A stretch of DNA of 64,000 nucleotides from positions 1 through 64,000 of the forward strand of contig NZ_CP041349.1 in the NCBI RefSeq assembly GCF_009834365.1. The letters are read 5' to 3'. Below are positions 1 to 8,566 of the stretch, one piece after another (the stretch's first letter is position 1; every line of letters begins with the position of its first letter). The position numbers and the translations under genes were made by a program. The DNA is from Komagataeibacter xylinus. GTDB lineage: Bacteria > Pseudomonadota > Alphaproteobacteria > Acetobacterales > Acetobacteraceae. The notes under the pieces were generated by a model. That model worked only from the letters and a program-made list of their open reading frames with translations, had not been told where the DNA came from and ran no database searches.

Positions 1-279
1 GCAGTGGCTGCAGCGCAGTATCTCAAGGATGCCGCAACCAGCCTGCAGCAGAGTGGCATCAGCAACCCGACAGCCCTTGATGCCCGGGCCTATTATAACT
101 TTGGCCCGAGCGCGGGCGCTGAAATCGCGACGGCCGACGACACAGCAGCCTCATATCGTCCTACACTATCGACGAATGTCGGGGAACAATTCAGTTCAAC
201 CACCACGGTCGGCCAATGGCGCGCGGCGGTCGCAGCAAAAATGGGCAGTGCCGCGTCCAGTTCGATCCTGACCGGCTGA
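1..279 (+). CDS. C-terminal part of an unidentified protein, open at the left edge
   Basis: The reading frame is already open at base 1 and ends at the TGA at 277-279, so only about 92 C-terminal residues are visible. The segment is rich in Ala, Ser and Thr, and contains a YYNFGPSAG stretch. I do not recognise a domain. A secreted or cell-envelope protein of a plasmid transfer region, for example a lytic-transglycosylase-like protein, is possible but unproven. The next gene starts 14 bases downstream on the same strand after a GAGGAG ribosome site, so the two are probably co-transcribed. Confidence 0.6.
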   Translation, partial: AVAAAQYLKDAATSLQQSGISNPTALDARAYYNFGPSAGAEIATADDTAASYRPTLSTNVGEQFSSTTTVGQWRAAVAAKMGSAASSSILTG

Positions 280-292
280 CGAGGAGTCCAGC

Positions 293-700
293 ATGAGGTT
301 TTCCCACCGGGCCGCGATCCTTGCGGCCATCACCTGCAGCATCAGCCACCCGGCCTTCGCGCTGCATAGAACCCCGGTCCGTGCGCTCGACGGGTACAGA
401 TGCATGGCCCTTGATGCACCTGAGCGGGTCATGATGGATTTCAGGCATCCGATCCCGCTGCAGAGCGAACCACGGGACGATGCCCCGAGCCTTGCGCCCG
501 CGCTGGCGGTACTCCCGGTCGCCACGAACGCACCGCCTACGAACGGCTACGTCCGGAGCATGAATCTCGCATTGCGTCCCGGCTGGGTCTCGACAAGATG
601 GCTAAAAGCCTACGACGCGGTCCATCCCGGCATGACCTGCACGCCCTACATCATGAATGACGGCAAGCTGGGCTTCATGTTCGGCAGGGCGACACAGTAG
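293..700 (+). CDS. Small secreted hypothetical protein
   Basis: This 135-residue protein begins with a clear Sec signal peptide: positive MRFSHR, a hydrophobic AAILAAITCSI core and a likely cleavage after AFA at about residue 23. The mature part has two cysteines (C-M-A near residue 38 and TCTP near residue 120) that could form a disulfide in the periplasm. A GAGGAG Shine-Dalgarno sits about 8 bases before the ATG. It follows the incomplete gene at the left edge by 14 bases. Function is not recognised; gene reality is supported by the signal peptide, ribosome site and spacing. Confidence 0.65.
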   Translation: MRFSHRAAILAAITCSISHPAFALHRTPVRALDGYRCMALDAPERVMMDFRHPIPLQSEPRDDAPSLAPALAVLPVATNAPPTNGYVRSMNLALRPGWVSTRWLKAYDAVHPGMTCTPYIMNDGKLGFMFGRATQ

Positions 701-778
701 GTTTGTCATCTCCACAGTCCGGCATACTGCATGGCCTACATTGTTTTCCCCGGGAGCGGATCCTGCCCGCCGGGAGGG

Positions 779-944
779 CCGCGAGGCGCCCGGGTCAGGC
801 CTGAGGGCATGCCCCTGAGGTGAACCGGGTTGCCCGGAGCGCGGGGCACCGCCCTGCGATCCGGGCGGCCCTGTTCACTGAAAGGGGCGTGTCCTCACCG
901 CGCGAAGCGCGGCGCGTAGCGGGCTTGAGGCGGGCGCCTCGCGG
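779..944. repeat. Long GC-rich inverted repeat (14-bp perfect arms)
   Basis: Bases 779-792 (CCGCGAGGCGCCCG) and 931-944 are perfect reverse complements enclosing 138 bases. A nested 6-bp pair (GTGAAC near 821, GTTCAC near 873) sits inside. It lies in the 700-1042 gap between convergent genes and no coding feature is convincing here. The architecture resembles the GC-rich hairpins upstream of plasmid genes further right (13.7, 18.2, 20.4, 21.4, 23.4 and 28.8 kb). Confidence 0.6.
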
Positions 945-1041
945 CGACATGCTGGTTTCAGGGCATTTTTTTACAAGCACGATGGCGACCCCGGACACCA
1001 GAAGCAGGAACCCGGTTTCCGGGCTCCTGCGGCGTGGTCTC

Positions 1042-1344
1042 TCAAGGCGTTGGATCGTCGGGCCACCAGGGGTCGGGGGCGTCCGAGATCTCGCGCGCTT
1101 TCGCTTCGGCTGCGGCGATGGCTGCGGCCCTTGCGGCCCTGGTCGCCTCCCGCCATGCGTCGATGCCGTGGTCGGCAATAAAGTCATGGGCGCCGTCATC
1201 TTCGGGGTGCGGCATTTCCGGGCCATGATAAAAAGGATTGCGATGCCAGACGTCCCGGTCCGTCAGGACCCAGGCGTGGTGGGGCGCAGCACGCGAAAGC
1301 TCAAGGGCTTCGTCGCGGTCTGCCATGGATTCATATTCGCTCAT
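1042..1344 (-). CDS. Hypothetical acidic protein
   Basis: The 100-residue product is rich in Asp, Glu, Ala and Trp. Its N-terminus is MSEYESMADRDEALELSRAA and it ends in DPWWPDDPTP. No domain is recognised. It lies 70 bases downstream of the 226-residue gene on the same strand, so the two may share a transcript. An Ala-rich helical segment (roughly residues 68-88) and an aromatic C-terminus suggest a small soluble protein. Support is length, composition and strand agreement only. Confidence 0.5.
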   Translation of the reverse strand: MSEYESMADRDEALELSRAAPHHAWVLTDRDVWHRNPFYHGPEMPHPEDDGAHDFIADHGIDAWREATRAARAAAIAAAEAKAREISDAPDPWWPDDPTP

Positions 1345-1414
1345 GCGGGTCGATCCTTGCGGAAAGGTACCTAGCCGTGGGTGGCCGGACCCGCCGTGGG
1401 TCCGGCCGGGTCGG

Positions 1415-2095
1415 TCAGAAGCCGAGGGCGTCCATCTCGGCGGCTGCGGCCCGCTGGTCGATGGTGCGGGCGTTGCTGGCCGTGTAGGGCTTCCACGGGG
1501 TGCCGATCATGTCCTCGTAGGCGGCAAGGGCCCCGCGGGCGGACGCGACCAGAGCGGCGGCCTTGATCCCCTGCTCGGCTGCGAAGCGGCGGGCGTTGGC
1601 CGCCCTGTTTTCCAGCCCGTCGACGCCCATCCGGTCCTCTTCGCGATACTCGTTGAACTGTGAGGACAGTTCGCGGGCCTGCGCGCGCTTGGCGTCATAG
1701 AACTGGGCGGCCCCGAAGGCGGACGCGACAGCGGCGCCCGCCATGCGCTGGAGGTGCATTTCCAGCCCCTTGTCGTTCTGCTCGCCGTTCCATGTGGTCA
1801 CGACCAGCACGGGCGAGAGGCTGCGGGCGATGACGGTGAAAGCCTGCCGGGCCGTTTCCGCGAGGGCGTCGGCGTCGAAGTCCTCAAGACCGAAATGGGA
1901 AACGATCTTGGTGATCTGGTCGGGAACGGGGATCAGGGCTTCGGCGGCCTCGATGGTGATGACAGGCGCGCGCCGGGCCGCTTCCTCGAAACGGCGGGCA
2001 GCAGGGGCCTTCTGGCCTGATTTTGCCTTGCTGGCTGCTTTCTTCTCTTGCGCGGAAGCAAGGGCGGCGGTCATTGTGTTGGTAGCGTTGGACAT
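1415..2095 (-). CDS. Hypothetical plasmid protein, 226 residues
   Basis: No known domain is recognised. The N-terminal 40 residues are Lys/Ala-rich and probably disordered. The rest looks helical, with a conserved-looking core ('ALIPVPDQITKIVSHFGL', 'VVTTWNGEQNDKGLEMHLQ') and a C-terminal helix ending EMDALGF. It is the first gene of a two-gene minus-strand unit with the 100-residue protein. Upstream lies an unusually AT-rich 200-base stretch and then a GC-rich multi-hairpin block, an arrangement that recurs before other minus-strand genes in this window. Confidence 0.55.
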   Translation of the reverse strand: MSNATNTMTAALASAQEKKAASKAKSGQKAPAARRFEEAARRAPVITIEAAEALIPVPDQITKIVSHFGLEDFDADALAETARQAFTVIARSLSPVLVVTTWNGEQNDKGLEMHLQRMAGAAVASAFGAAQFYDAKRAQARELSSQFNEYREEDRMGVDGLENRAANARRFAAEQGIKAAALVASARGALAAYEDMIGTPWKPYTASNARTIDQRAAAAEMDALGF

Positions 2096-2159
2096 GAAAC
2101 CTAACCTTTCTGTCTGGCGTCAGCCCTGTCCGGTGTTCCAGCACCGGGCGGGGCGTCTG

Positions 2160-2485
2160 TGGCGGGAACCATTTCCCTCTCCACAAATAAAGAATAGTAC
2201 AGACAGAATATAAATACAATAAGAAAGACAATATATTAAAAGTAAATATTAGTTTACTGCTGTTTTTATTTCCTTTATTTCCTTATGCCCATTTTATTAA
2301 TCGCGGAATTATCAGTAATATCATAAGTATTCATCCTAAAGAACCCCCGGGCGAGCGGTCGAACCGTTGCGCGAAAGCGTGGAGACCCCGCAGGGGGCTC
2401 CAGTGAGGTTAGCGGCGCAGCCGCTTAGCGAACCAGAGTGAGAGAACCCCGAAGGGGCCGCCCCTGATTTTCTTTTTTTCCTGCT
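2160..2485. promoter_or_regulatory. AT-rich tract followed by GC-rich hairpin block, no gene
   Basis: From about 2180 to 2340 the sequence is strongly AT-rich, then switches to a cluster of short hairpins at 2345-2480: AGCGGC/GCCGCT with a 3-base loop near 2415, and CCCC-GAA-GGGG near 2445. The plus-strand hairpin near 2445 is followed by a T-rich run, so it could terminate plus-strand transcription. The AT-rich part could hold the promoter of the gene starting at 2095. No coding frame is supported. Confidence 0.4.
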
Positions 2486-2618
2486 GAACAGAGATGTTTC
2501 CCGAACCGGGCCTTCCGGGAGAGGCAGCTATAACCAGACGCCCTGGGCTTACGCCGCGTTTTGCGGGCATGCGCTGCAGGGACACAACTCCCATTCGTCT
2601 GTGACCCGCGACATGACT

Positions 2619-3053
2619 TCAGATACTCTTGATGAAACCGGAAGGCGTGCCTTCGGCAGGATCGACAAACACCACGTCATCCGGTGCCCGACGCGGTGTG
2701 TCGATGGCAAGAAAAATGACAGGATCACGCAGGATACGCGGCACCGCATGCACCGCACGCCGCGGAAAGACCAGCAGGTGCCCGGGGACAAACGGCGCTT
2801 CCTCAGCCGGGTCATCAATCCAGAATGTCCCTTCTCCCGAAAGCACATGGAGGACTTCATCACACTGGGTATGATAATGCGGCGGCACGTCCCGATAGAT
2901 CCGGAACACCCTGATGCTGGCTTCAGGCCTGTCGGTCAGATAGGTATCCAGCAGCATCGTATCCGCGGTCTGCGGGAACGCTGCCGCAATCCTGTTGAGA
3001 TCGAACCGTCCACCGGTACGGTTCAGGGTCATCAGATGCTCTTCATCAGTCAT
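2619..3053 (-). CDS. Cupin-domain protein
   Basis: A single small cupin, 144 residues from the ATG at 3053, chosen because GGAG lies about 13 bases upstream. A longer frame to 3080 exists. Cupin motif 1 is visible as PPHYHTQCDEVLHVLSGEG (metal-binding His-x-His and Glu) and motif 2 as VPGHLLVFPRRAVHAV (Pro-Gly and His). Single cupins bind a metal and act as small dioxygenases, isomerases or ligand sensors; the substrate cannot be told. It is 78 bases downstream of the oxidoreductase on the same strand, so probably one unit under the adjacent HxlR-type regulator. Confidence 0.8.
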   Translation of the reverse strand: MTDEEHLMTLNRTGGRFDLNRIAAAFPQTADTMLLDTYLTDRPEASIRVFRIYRDVPPHYHTQCDEVLHVLSGEGTFWIDDPAEEAPFVPGHLLVFPRRAVHAVPRILRDPVIFLAIDTPRRAPDDVVFVDPAEGTPSGFIKSI

Positions 3054-3130
3054 GAGGCCTGTTCTCCGCCCATGTTCCACACCCTGTCTCGACGAGCGCT
3101 TTTGCGGATTCAGTCATGGTCTTCTCCATT

Positions 3131-4150
3131 TCAGCCCGAAAAACCTTCGAGCACGATCTTGCCCTTTGCCTGACCGCTCTCGATCAGGGCATGGGCCTGC
3201 CGCAGGTTCGCCGCCGTGATCAGGCCGAGGTTCCTTCCAAGCGTGGTGCGGATACGCCCGTCATCCACGAGGCGTGAGACGTCGTTGAGAATCTCGCCCT
3301 GCCTGCCCATGTCGGCTGTGCCGAACAGCGGACGGGTGAACATCAGCTCCCAGTGCAGCGACAGGCTTTTTTTCTTCAGCGGCAGGGCGTCGAGCGCGGC
3401 CGGGTCATCAATCAGGCCGAAATGCCCCTGGGGCGCGATCAGCGCGACAATCTCTGGCATATGCCGATCCGTCTGCGTCGTGGAAAAGACGAAGCCGGGC
3501 GCACCGGTCGGAAGGGCCGCGACCTGCGCGGCAAGAGGCCTGCTGTGGTCCACCACATGATGTGCCCCGAGGGATGTCACCCAGTCGCGCGTTTCTGGCC
3601 GGGAGGCGGTGGCGATGACCGTGACATCGGTCAGGACCCGGGCCAGCTGGATGGCGATGGAGCTGACCCCGCCCGCACCCCCGATAATCAGCACGGCCGG
3701 CTTCACGCCAGGGATTGACCGACGGATATCCAGGCGATCGAACAGCATCTCCCAGGCGGTGATCGCTGTCAGCGGCAGGGCCGCGGCTTCAGCCCAGTTC
3801 AGGGAACGGGGCTTACGGCCGACAATCCGCTCGTCGACCAGGTGGAATTCGGCATCGGTTCCCGGGCGATCGAGCGCGCCTGCGTAGAAAACCTCATCCC
3901 CGATGGCAAAATCCGTGACGTCAGGCCCGGTGCCGACAACGATCCCGGCGGCGTCCCAACCCAGAACCCGCCATCGACCCGCATCCGGCGTGGCGCTGCG
4001 GCGGACTTTTGTATCGACCGGATTGACCGAAACAGCCCTGATTTCCACCAGGAGATCCCGCTCTGAAGGGACCGGCTTCGGCAGATCGATGTCCTGAAGG
4101 GATGCGGGATTGTCGATCGGGAGAGGCGTCTGGTAACCGACGGCGCGCAT
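3131..4150 (-). CDS. Zinc-type alcohol dehydrogenase-like / quinone oxidoreductase (MDR family)
   Basis: A full-length 339-residue medium-chain dehydrogenase/reductase. The N-terminal GroES-like domain shows VSVNPVDTKVRR and GWDAAGIVVGTG. The cofactor domain has an IIGGAGGVSSIAIQLAR motif typical of NADPH binding (about residues 155-170). Structural-zinc cysteines are absent, as in the ZADH/quinone-oxidoreductase branch. It probably reduces quinones or reactive carbonyls with NADPH. It is divergent from an HxlR-type regulator whose start region contains a GTATC/GATAC dyad. HxlR proteins commonly control such divergent oxidoreductases in response to electrophiles. Confidence 0.88.
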   Translation of the reverse strand: MRAVGYQTPLPIDNPASLQDIDLPKPVPSERDLLVEIRAVSVNPVDTKVRRSATPDAGRWRVLGWDAAGIVVGTGPDVTDFAIGDEVFYAGALDRPGTDAEFHLVDERIVGRKPRSLNWAEAAALPLTAITAWEMLFDRLDIRRSIPGVKPAVLIIGGAGGVSSIAIQLARVLTDVTVIATASRPETRDWVTSLGAHHVVDHSRPLAAQVAALPTGAPGFVFSTTQTDRHMPEIVALIAPQGHFGLIDDPAALDALPLKKKSLSLHWELMFTRPLFGTADMGRQGEILNDVSRLVDDGRIRTTLGRNLGLITAANLRQAHALIESGQAKGKIVLEGFSG

Positions 4151-4230
4151 GATGTCTGCTCCTGTGTTGATGAAGGAGAACAGTGAGCATTATGCTGGGT
4201 TCGGACAAGAACGCACTTTTAACGCCCATA

Positions 4231-4246
4231 GTATCGGAAATGATAC
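4231..4246. promoter_or_regulatory. Candidate HxlR operator dyad
   Basis: GTATC at 4231-4235 and GATAC at 4242-4246 form a perfect 5-bp inverted repeat with a 6-base spacer. It lies five bases before the likely ATG of the HxlR-type gene and in the shared divergent promoter region with the oxidoreductase. The position fits autoregulation. Binding is inferred, not shown. Confidence 0.45.
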
Positions 4247-4250
4247 CGTC

Positions 4251-4663
4251 ATGGCCCGTATCCGGCATAAATCACTTGATTGCAGTCCCGGCTGTGCCGT
4301 TGAAGCGACGCTTCAGCTGATCGACGGGAAATGGAAAGGGGTGATCCTCTACCACCTGCTTGAGGGAACCCTGCGCTTTAACGAAATCCGCAGGCGCCTG
4401 CCCAATATCACCCAGCGCATGCTGACGGCGCAGCTTCGCGAACTGGAACAGGACGGGTTTGTCCTGCGGACGGTCTACGCCGAGGTGCCCCGAAGGTGGA
4501 ATACAGCCTGACGCTGCGGGGACGGACCCTGGAGCCGGTCATCATGGCCCTCAAGAAATGGGGGGACGAGAATACCGGGTTCAGGCGGGATCCTGAATCC
4601 CCTGCGGAGCTGGACGAGCCTGCCGCCGATTGTCCGGTCTCCTGCGTTCAGGCTGGCGGTTGA
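4251..4663 (+). pseudogene. HxlR-family transcriptional regulator, frameshifted
   Basis: The first frame (from ATG 4251) reads RHKSLDCSPGCAVEA, then the winged-helix core LQLIDGKWKGVILYHLLEG and RFNEIRRRLPNITQRMLT, with the conserved sensing-type Cys near the N-terminus. It then runs out of register at EVPRRW and stops at 4511. One extra C in the run near 4489-4492 restores EVPPKVEYSLTLRG and a normal HxlR C-terminus ending at 4663. The gene is therefore complete except for one base, which may be a sequencing error. It is divergent from the oxidoreductase it probably controls. Confidence 0.8.
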
Positions 4664-4817
4664 GCAGGCACTGTTGGTGATCCGCATCCACGTTGCGGAC
4701 ATGCACCCGGACTCTCACCCGGAACATACGCGGTTCCCGGTATTTCCTGCCCCAGTCGCATGACAGACATATATACGGCACACGCTATCGGGCCATGGAA
4801 CCACAGGGGGAGACTGC

Positions 4818-5423
4818 GTGGTAAGACTTCGACGTCATCGCGTGAAGCCTCCCGGCAGCTGCCGCCTGACGGCCCATGAGGCGCAGGTCTGGCGGTCCTT
4901 TCGCGCCGCCATCCAGGGCGAGAAAGGAGAGAGCGCCGTAGCCCACGTACTCGACCGGAGCGGCCTGGCCGTGCTGCACAACGCCATACTGCCGACAGGT
5001 GACGGCAGGACCACCCAGATTGACCACCTGTTCCTCAGCCCGCGGGGCATCCATGTCGTGGAGACAAAGCGGCATGGCGGCGAACTGACCGGACACCCGG
5101 AAGATGAACGGTGGCGACAGCGTTTTGCTGGCGAGGCGCCCGACGCCCCGCCCCGGCTGATTTACAGCCCGGTGATGCAGAATGCCGCCCATTGCCGGGC
5201 CGTCTACGCGCTGGCCCGCCTCGTGGACCCGACCATCCAGGTCTTCAGCCACGTCGTGATGACGGGAACTGCGGTCCTGTCACCGGCGCTTGTCGCCTGC
5301 ACCCTTTCCCTTTCCGAGTTGGAAACCCTGCTGCACGATCTTGAGCGCAACGTGCCGCAGGGCACACTGATTAACGCATGGCGGCGCATCGGGCTGGTCT
5401 GCCATGCCAGCGGGCATCAGTAA
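4818..5423 (+). CDS. NERD-domain (nuclease-related) protein
   Basis: The 201-residue product starts at a GTG preceded by CAGGGGGA. A NERD domain occupies roughly residues 30-150: QGEKGESAVAHVL at its start, then GRTTQIDHLFLSPRGIHVVETKRHGG. The last segment carries the Asp and Glu-x-Lys expected of a restriction-endonuclease-like active site. NERD proteins are predicted nucleases found on plasmids and in defence or DNA-processing contexts. It is preceded by about 150 bases without a gene and its 3' end overlaps the convergent neighbour by 7 bases. Confidence 0.78.
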   Translation: MVRLRRHRVKPPGSCRLTAHEAQVWRSFRAAIQGEKGESAVAHVLDRSGLAVLHNAILPTGDGRTTQIDHLFLSPRGIHVVETKRHGGELTGHPEDERWRQRFAGEAPDAPPRLIYSPVMQNAAHCRAVYALARLVDPTIQVFSHVVMTGTAVLSPALVACTLSLSELETLLHDLERNVPQGTLINAWRRIGLVCHASGHQ

Positions 5424-5851
5424 GCGGCCTCCCTGTCGAGAAAATCGAGCAGTTCCGCGATTTCCCCGGTTGAAAGCATGCGTCCGCGACAGGCCTCGCT
5501 ATCGCGGGGAAAATCGAGCGGCTCACCACCATGGTCACGGTTGCCGGCACTGATCCAGAGCACCCGCTCCGGCTCCTCGGGATCATAATCGAGGCGAACC
5601 CCGAGGCCATCGCCAAGGTCGATGAAATCGGAGAGCAGGTCGTCCTCACACCGAAGCGGAAGCGTGCCGATTTCCACACCGACCCATCTGTCGGGAAATC
5701 TGGCCCGGAGAAGGTCGGTGAGCTGGCGCGTATGCGGCCTGAGATCCGTCGGATCCCGGACGGGCGGCGGTGGCTCCAGGGGCTGCAGGAAACCCGCCTC
5801 GTCATCATCCCAGTCATCGGGCTCAATCGGCGGCACCGGCTTTTTCGCCAT
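5417..5851 (-). CDS. Hypothetical acidic protein
   Basis: I take the ATG at 5851 as the start (144 residues, MAKKPVPPIEPDDW). A longer frame to 5932 reads poorly upstream. The N-terminal 40 residues are Pro/Asp-rich and likely disordered. The rest (RARFPDRWVGVEIGTLPLR and GDGLGVRLDYDPEEPERVLWISAG) looks like a small alpha/beta fold. No family is recognised. It is convergent with the NERD gene, overlapping by 7 bases. Confidence 0.5.
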   Translation of the reverse strand: MAKKPVPPIEPDDWDDDEAGFLQPLEPPPPVRDPTDLRPHTRQLTDLLRARFPDRWVGVEIGTLPLRCEDDLLSDFIDLGDGLGVRLDYDPEEPERVLWISAGNRDHGGEPLDFPRDSEACRGRMLSTGEIAELLDFLDREAAY

Positions 5852-6212
5852 AAAGCAGACGTCCTTCGACCAAAAGAAAAGCAATTTACGACCACAGCGT
5901 CGGACGGAACAGCCTGTTTGGGTTGTACACATATACGCATCATCGTCTCAGGGGACATGATTGTTGCTAGACGAGCACCAGAGGTTTTCCGAGCATGTTT
6001 ATACAGGCTACCCTAAGTAGGGTAAGATAACTTCTTTGTCACGAACAATAAAAACATATAAACAACGAGATGATATTACATTATAGTTCGTGAGCCATCC
6101 AAGTGTAATATTGGGATATTTTACTAAGAAGACTTCTGGCGCACAATAAGGTCACTTTTCTGCTTGTGTAGAAATATACCGAAATATATATTGATGGAAC
6201 CAAATCGCATTA

Positions 6213-7107
6213 GAGCCTGATCCGAAAGTTTTTGAACAATACCAGCCTGTTGTGATTCATCCGTCTTTACGAAGAGATGGAGTGAATGGTGACATGGACT
6301 GGTATTGCCCGACGTGAACATAGCCGGGAAGGACTGCGATATCCATCGGATATGATGGACGGGGAATGGGCTTTGATCATGCCATTTGTGCCCCCTGCGA
6401 AACGGGGCGGTCGCCCTCGCACGACGGATATGCGCGAGGTGGTCAATGCGATGCTCTACATAGCCTCGGCCGGGTGCGCGTGGCGCCTGCTGCCGAAATG
6501 CTTTCCGCCGGTCTCGACTGTCAGGCGCTATTTCTACGCCTGGCGTGATACCGGGCTGTTCGAGGTCATGAATACGGTGCTGGTCATGAGCCTGCGCGAG
6601 ATCGAGGGGCGTGAAGCCTCCCCGAGCGCGGGCGTGATTGACAGCCAGTCGGTGAAAACTACGGAAAGCGGCGGGCTTTCGGGCTATGACGCGGGCAAGA
6701 AGGTCAAGGGCCGCAAGCGCCATATCGTGACTGATACCTGCGGCTTCCTGATCTTTCTCCTCGTTCATGCCGCCGATATCCAGGATCGTGATGGGGCCGT
6801 TGATGTCCTGGCGGCAATACGCAGGCGCTTTCCCTGGCTGCGCCACATCTTCGCTGATGGCGGCTATGCTGGCGAGAAATTGCGATCCGCGCTCGCCTCC
6901 ATGGGAAAATGGACGGTCGAAATCATCAGGCGGTCCGATACGGTGAAAGGCTTTCAGATCCTGCCGCGCCGCTGGGTGGTTGAACGGACATTCGCCTGGC
7001 TGGGACGGTGCAGGCGGCTCGCCAAAGATTGGGAACAATCCATTGCGTCCTCAACCGCATGGACATTGATCGCCTCGATCCGCATGCTCACACGACGGAC
7101 AGCAAGG
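6213..7107 (+). mobile_element. IS5-family insertion sequence, right end apparently lost
   Basis: The likely left end is GAGCCTGATCCGAAAG at 6213, preceded by TTA (6210-6212), which fits the TNA target preference of IS5-family elements. The transposase gene follows at 6286. I find no reverse-complement copy of the left end downstream, and the transposase frame reads past its expected terminus (MLTRRTAR at about 7107) into unrelated sequence. The element therefore appears truncated at its right end. Resemblance to the IS1031/IS12528 group of acetic acid bacteria is from memory of the protein. Confidence 0.6.
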
Positions 7108-7179
7108 CATTTACACGCTATATGTGTCGTACGCACAACAGACCGCAAACATATCCCGGTTGTCGTTGGGGAAACATGA
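6286..7179 (+). CDS. IS5-family transposase
   Basis: A 297-residue DDE transposase. The N-terminal DUF4096-type region reads WALIMPFVPPAKRGGRPRTT with AMLYIASAGCAWRLLP. The catalytic core shows the first Asp in GVIDSQSVKT, the second in IFADGGYAG, and the Glu in RRWVVERTFAWLGRCRRL. The final 23 residues after MLTRRTAR do not look like transposase and are probably read-through into flanking DNA after loss of the right end. The core is intact, so the protein could still be active in trans. Confidence 0.85.
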   Translation: MVTWTGIARREHSREGLRYPSDMMDGEWALIMPFVPPAKRGGRPRTTDMREVVNAMLYIASAGCAWRLLPKCFPPVSTVRRYFYAWRDTGLFEVMNTVLVMSLREIEGREASPSAGVIDSQSVKTTESGGLSGYDAGKKVKGRKRHIVTDTCGFLIFLLVHAADIQDRDGAVDVLAAIRRRFPWLRHIFADGGYAGEKLRSALASMGKWTVEIIRRSDTVKGFQILPRRWVVERTFAWLGRCRRLAKDWEQSIASSTAWTLIASIRMLTRRTARHLHAICVVRTTDRKHIPVVVGET

Positions 7180-7205
7180 TGCTTTTCGAAGGATACCATA
7201 CTGTG

Positions 7206-7685
7206 ATGCGAATGCGACCAGTGTTATTTCTTCGGACATACGCTCCACTGACCTTGCAGCTCTGCCTGTTCGGTATTCCATGGAAGGCATCTGCCACGCC
7301 AGCCAAGGCACCAGGGGTCGCTTATTTTACTCCCCAGAACGCTTCGTCATCTTCACCGCATTCGATTCCGCTTTCCAATCCGTCCGCAACACCGAACTCG
7401 CGCACCTTACAGGAAAGTTTTTATCAAAGCGCTCCCGCTCCTCGCTCGCTTACGACGTCGCCCGGCCTCAAGAATTTGGATCATGTTGGTCCTTTTGCAA
7501 TCGAACATAGCCAGAGCAGCCCTATTCCGCTGGAGCAGGGGACAACGATCACCGCAGCTTATCCCGTAAAAGGCGTACAGGGCATGGACCTCGTCGTAAA
7601 CGCATTTGGTGGCCATCGACAGACCAATACAGGTAGCAACGTAGGCTCCGCCGCCGTAACCGCTGGCGTGCGTTTCAAATGGTAG
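7206..7685 (+). CDS. Hypothetical exported protein with barrel-like C-terminus
   Basis: From the ATG at 7206 the 159-residue product starts with a signal-like segment (MRMRPVLFLRTYAPLTLQLC). It then has a Ser/Pro/Ala-rich linker and ends NVGSAAVTAGVRFKW. Alternating residues and a terminal aromatic are typical of the last strand of outer-membrane barrels. It could be the remnant of a porin-like gene cut by the IS5 insertion, or a real small protein. No family is recognised. It ends 48 bases before the luxR-type gene on the same strand. Confidence 0.35.
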   Translation: MRMRPVLFLRTYAPLTLQLCLFGIPWKASATPAKAPGVAYFTPQNASSSSPHSIPLSNPSATPNSRTLQESFYQSAPAPRSLTTSPGLKNLDHVGPFAIEHSQSSPIPLEQGTTITAAYPVKGVQGMDLVVNAFGGHRQTNTGSNVGSAAVTAGVRFKW

Positions 7686-7733
7686 TGCCGGCACGTGATG
7701 TGATGACTGTATATAGGCGTCGTTGACCGGACA

Positions 7734-8447
7734 ATGATCTATCTTTTCGAAAACGTCATCGATCTGGCTGCTGCAATGCGGCAGGCATCCGAAATAGATG
7801 AACTGAACCGGTCTTTTCGGACACTCGTGGCCCGACTTGGGCCGTTTGCTCATGCTGCGGGGACAGTCCACAAGACCAGGCTTGGTGAGCGCTACCTGAT
7901 CGACACGACCTATCCTGAACAATGGCTGGAACACTACGTCCGGAATAATTACCAGAAGATTGATCCCGTCATAGATCCCGTCAGCCACGGCCTGACGCCC
8001 TATGACTGGAAGCAGGTCTATATCCGGAATGCAGACCAGCGAAAAATAATGAATGAATTCAGGGATATTGGTTTTCAGACTGGGCACGCCATCCCGTTTT
8101 ACTTAACCCCGAGCATACTACTTCTGGTGAGTGTGGCTTCCCCTGAAAAAGAGATCGACTTCCGAACGCAAGCACTGCTTCAACTGATTGTTGGTCAATA
8201 TCACACGCGTTATTGTCAACTCGCCAAACTGCTGGCTCATGATGACCGCCCGCTTGTGACAGAGCGAGAGCAAGAATGTCTCCTTTGGGTTGCTCAGGGC
8301 AAGGACACAACCGAGATCGGTTCCATTCTTTCGATAAGCGACAATACCGTCAAGCATCATCTAAAGAACCTGATGCAGAAACTTGGGTGCCACAATCGTG
8401 TGCAGGCTGTCGTACGCGCCATTCAACTTGGCCTGATACATCCATGA
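7734..8447 (+). CDS. LuxR-type autoinducer-binding transcriptional regulator
   Basis: A 237-residue regulator of standard length. The N-terminal autoinducer-binding domain (about residues 25-165) keeps the ligand-pocket pattern: YPEQWLEHYVRNNYQKIDPV supplies the Trp, Tyr and Asp seen in TraR/LasR, and DWKQVY the later Trp. The C-terminal LuxR helix-turn-helix reads TEREQECLLWVAQGKDTTEIG and NTVKHHLKNLMQKLG. No acyl-homoserine-lactone synthase is in the window, so here it is a LuxR solo. A CT-N12-AG dyad lies just downstream, upstream of the sulfotransferase gene, which suggests that operon as its target. Confidence 0.88.
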   Translation: MIYLFENVIDLAAAMRQASEIDELNRSFRTLVARLGPFAHAAGTVHKTRLGERYLIDTTYPEQWLEHYVRNNYQKIDPVIDPVSHGLTPYDWKQVYIRNADQRKIMNEFRDIGFQTGHAIPFYLTPSILLLVSVASPEKEIDFRTQALLQLIVGQYHTRYCQLAKLLAHDDRPLVTEREQECLLWVAQGKDTTEIGSILSISDNTVKHHLKNLMQKLGCHNRVQAVVRAIQLGLIHP

Positions 8448-8489
8448 TGTGTATGGACAACTCAACTGAAACATATTGTAACATATCGA

Positions 8490-8505
8490 CTACCCGGATG
8501 GGTAG
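8490..8505. promoter_or_regulatory. lux-box-like dyad
   Basis: CTACCCGGATGGGTAG is a 16-bp perfect dyad (6-bp arms, 4-base spacer). It matches the CT-N12-AG form known for LasR/RhlR-type binding sites. It lies 43 bases after the luxR-type stop and about 60-75 bases before the sulfotransferase start, a usual position for activation. A simple terminator hairpin is the alternative, but there is no T-run. Confidence 0.5.
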
Positions 8506-8566
8506 TAGGCCATATTTATCAAGATTCTAGAATGCGGAGATCGCGAACTTTGTGGTCTTTGTGTTC

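Noticed and set aside
7111..7311. Minus-strand small frames near the IS5 end
   Set aside because: They have no ribosome site and overlap the transposase read-through; no independent support.
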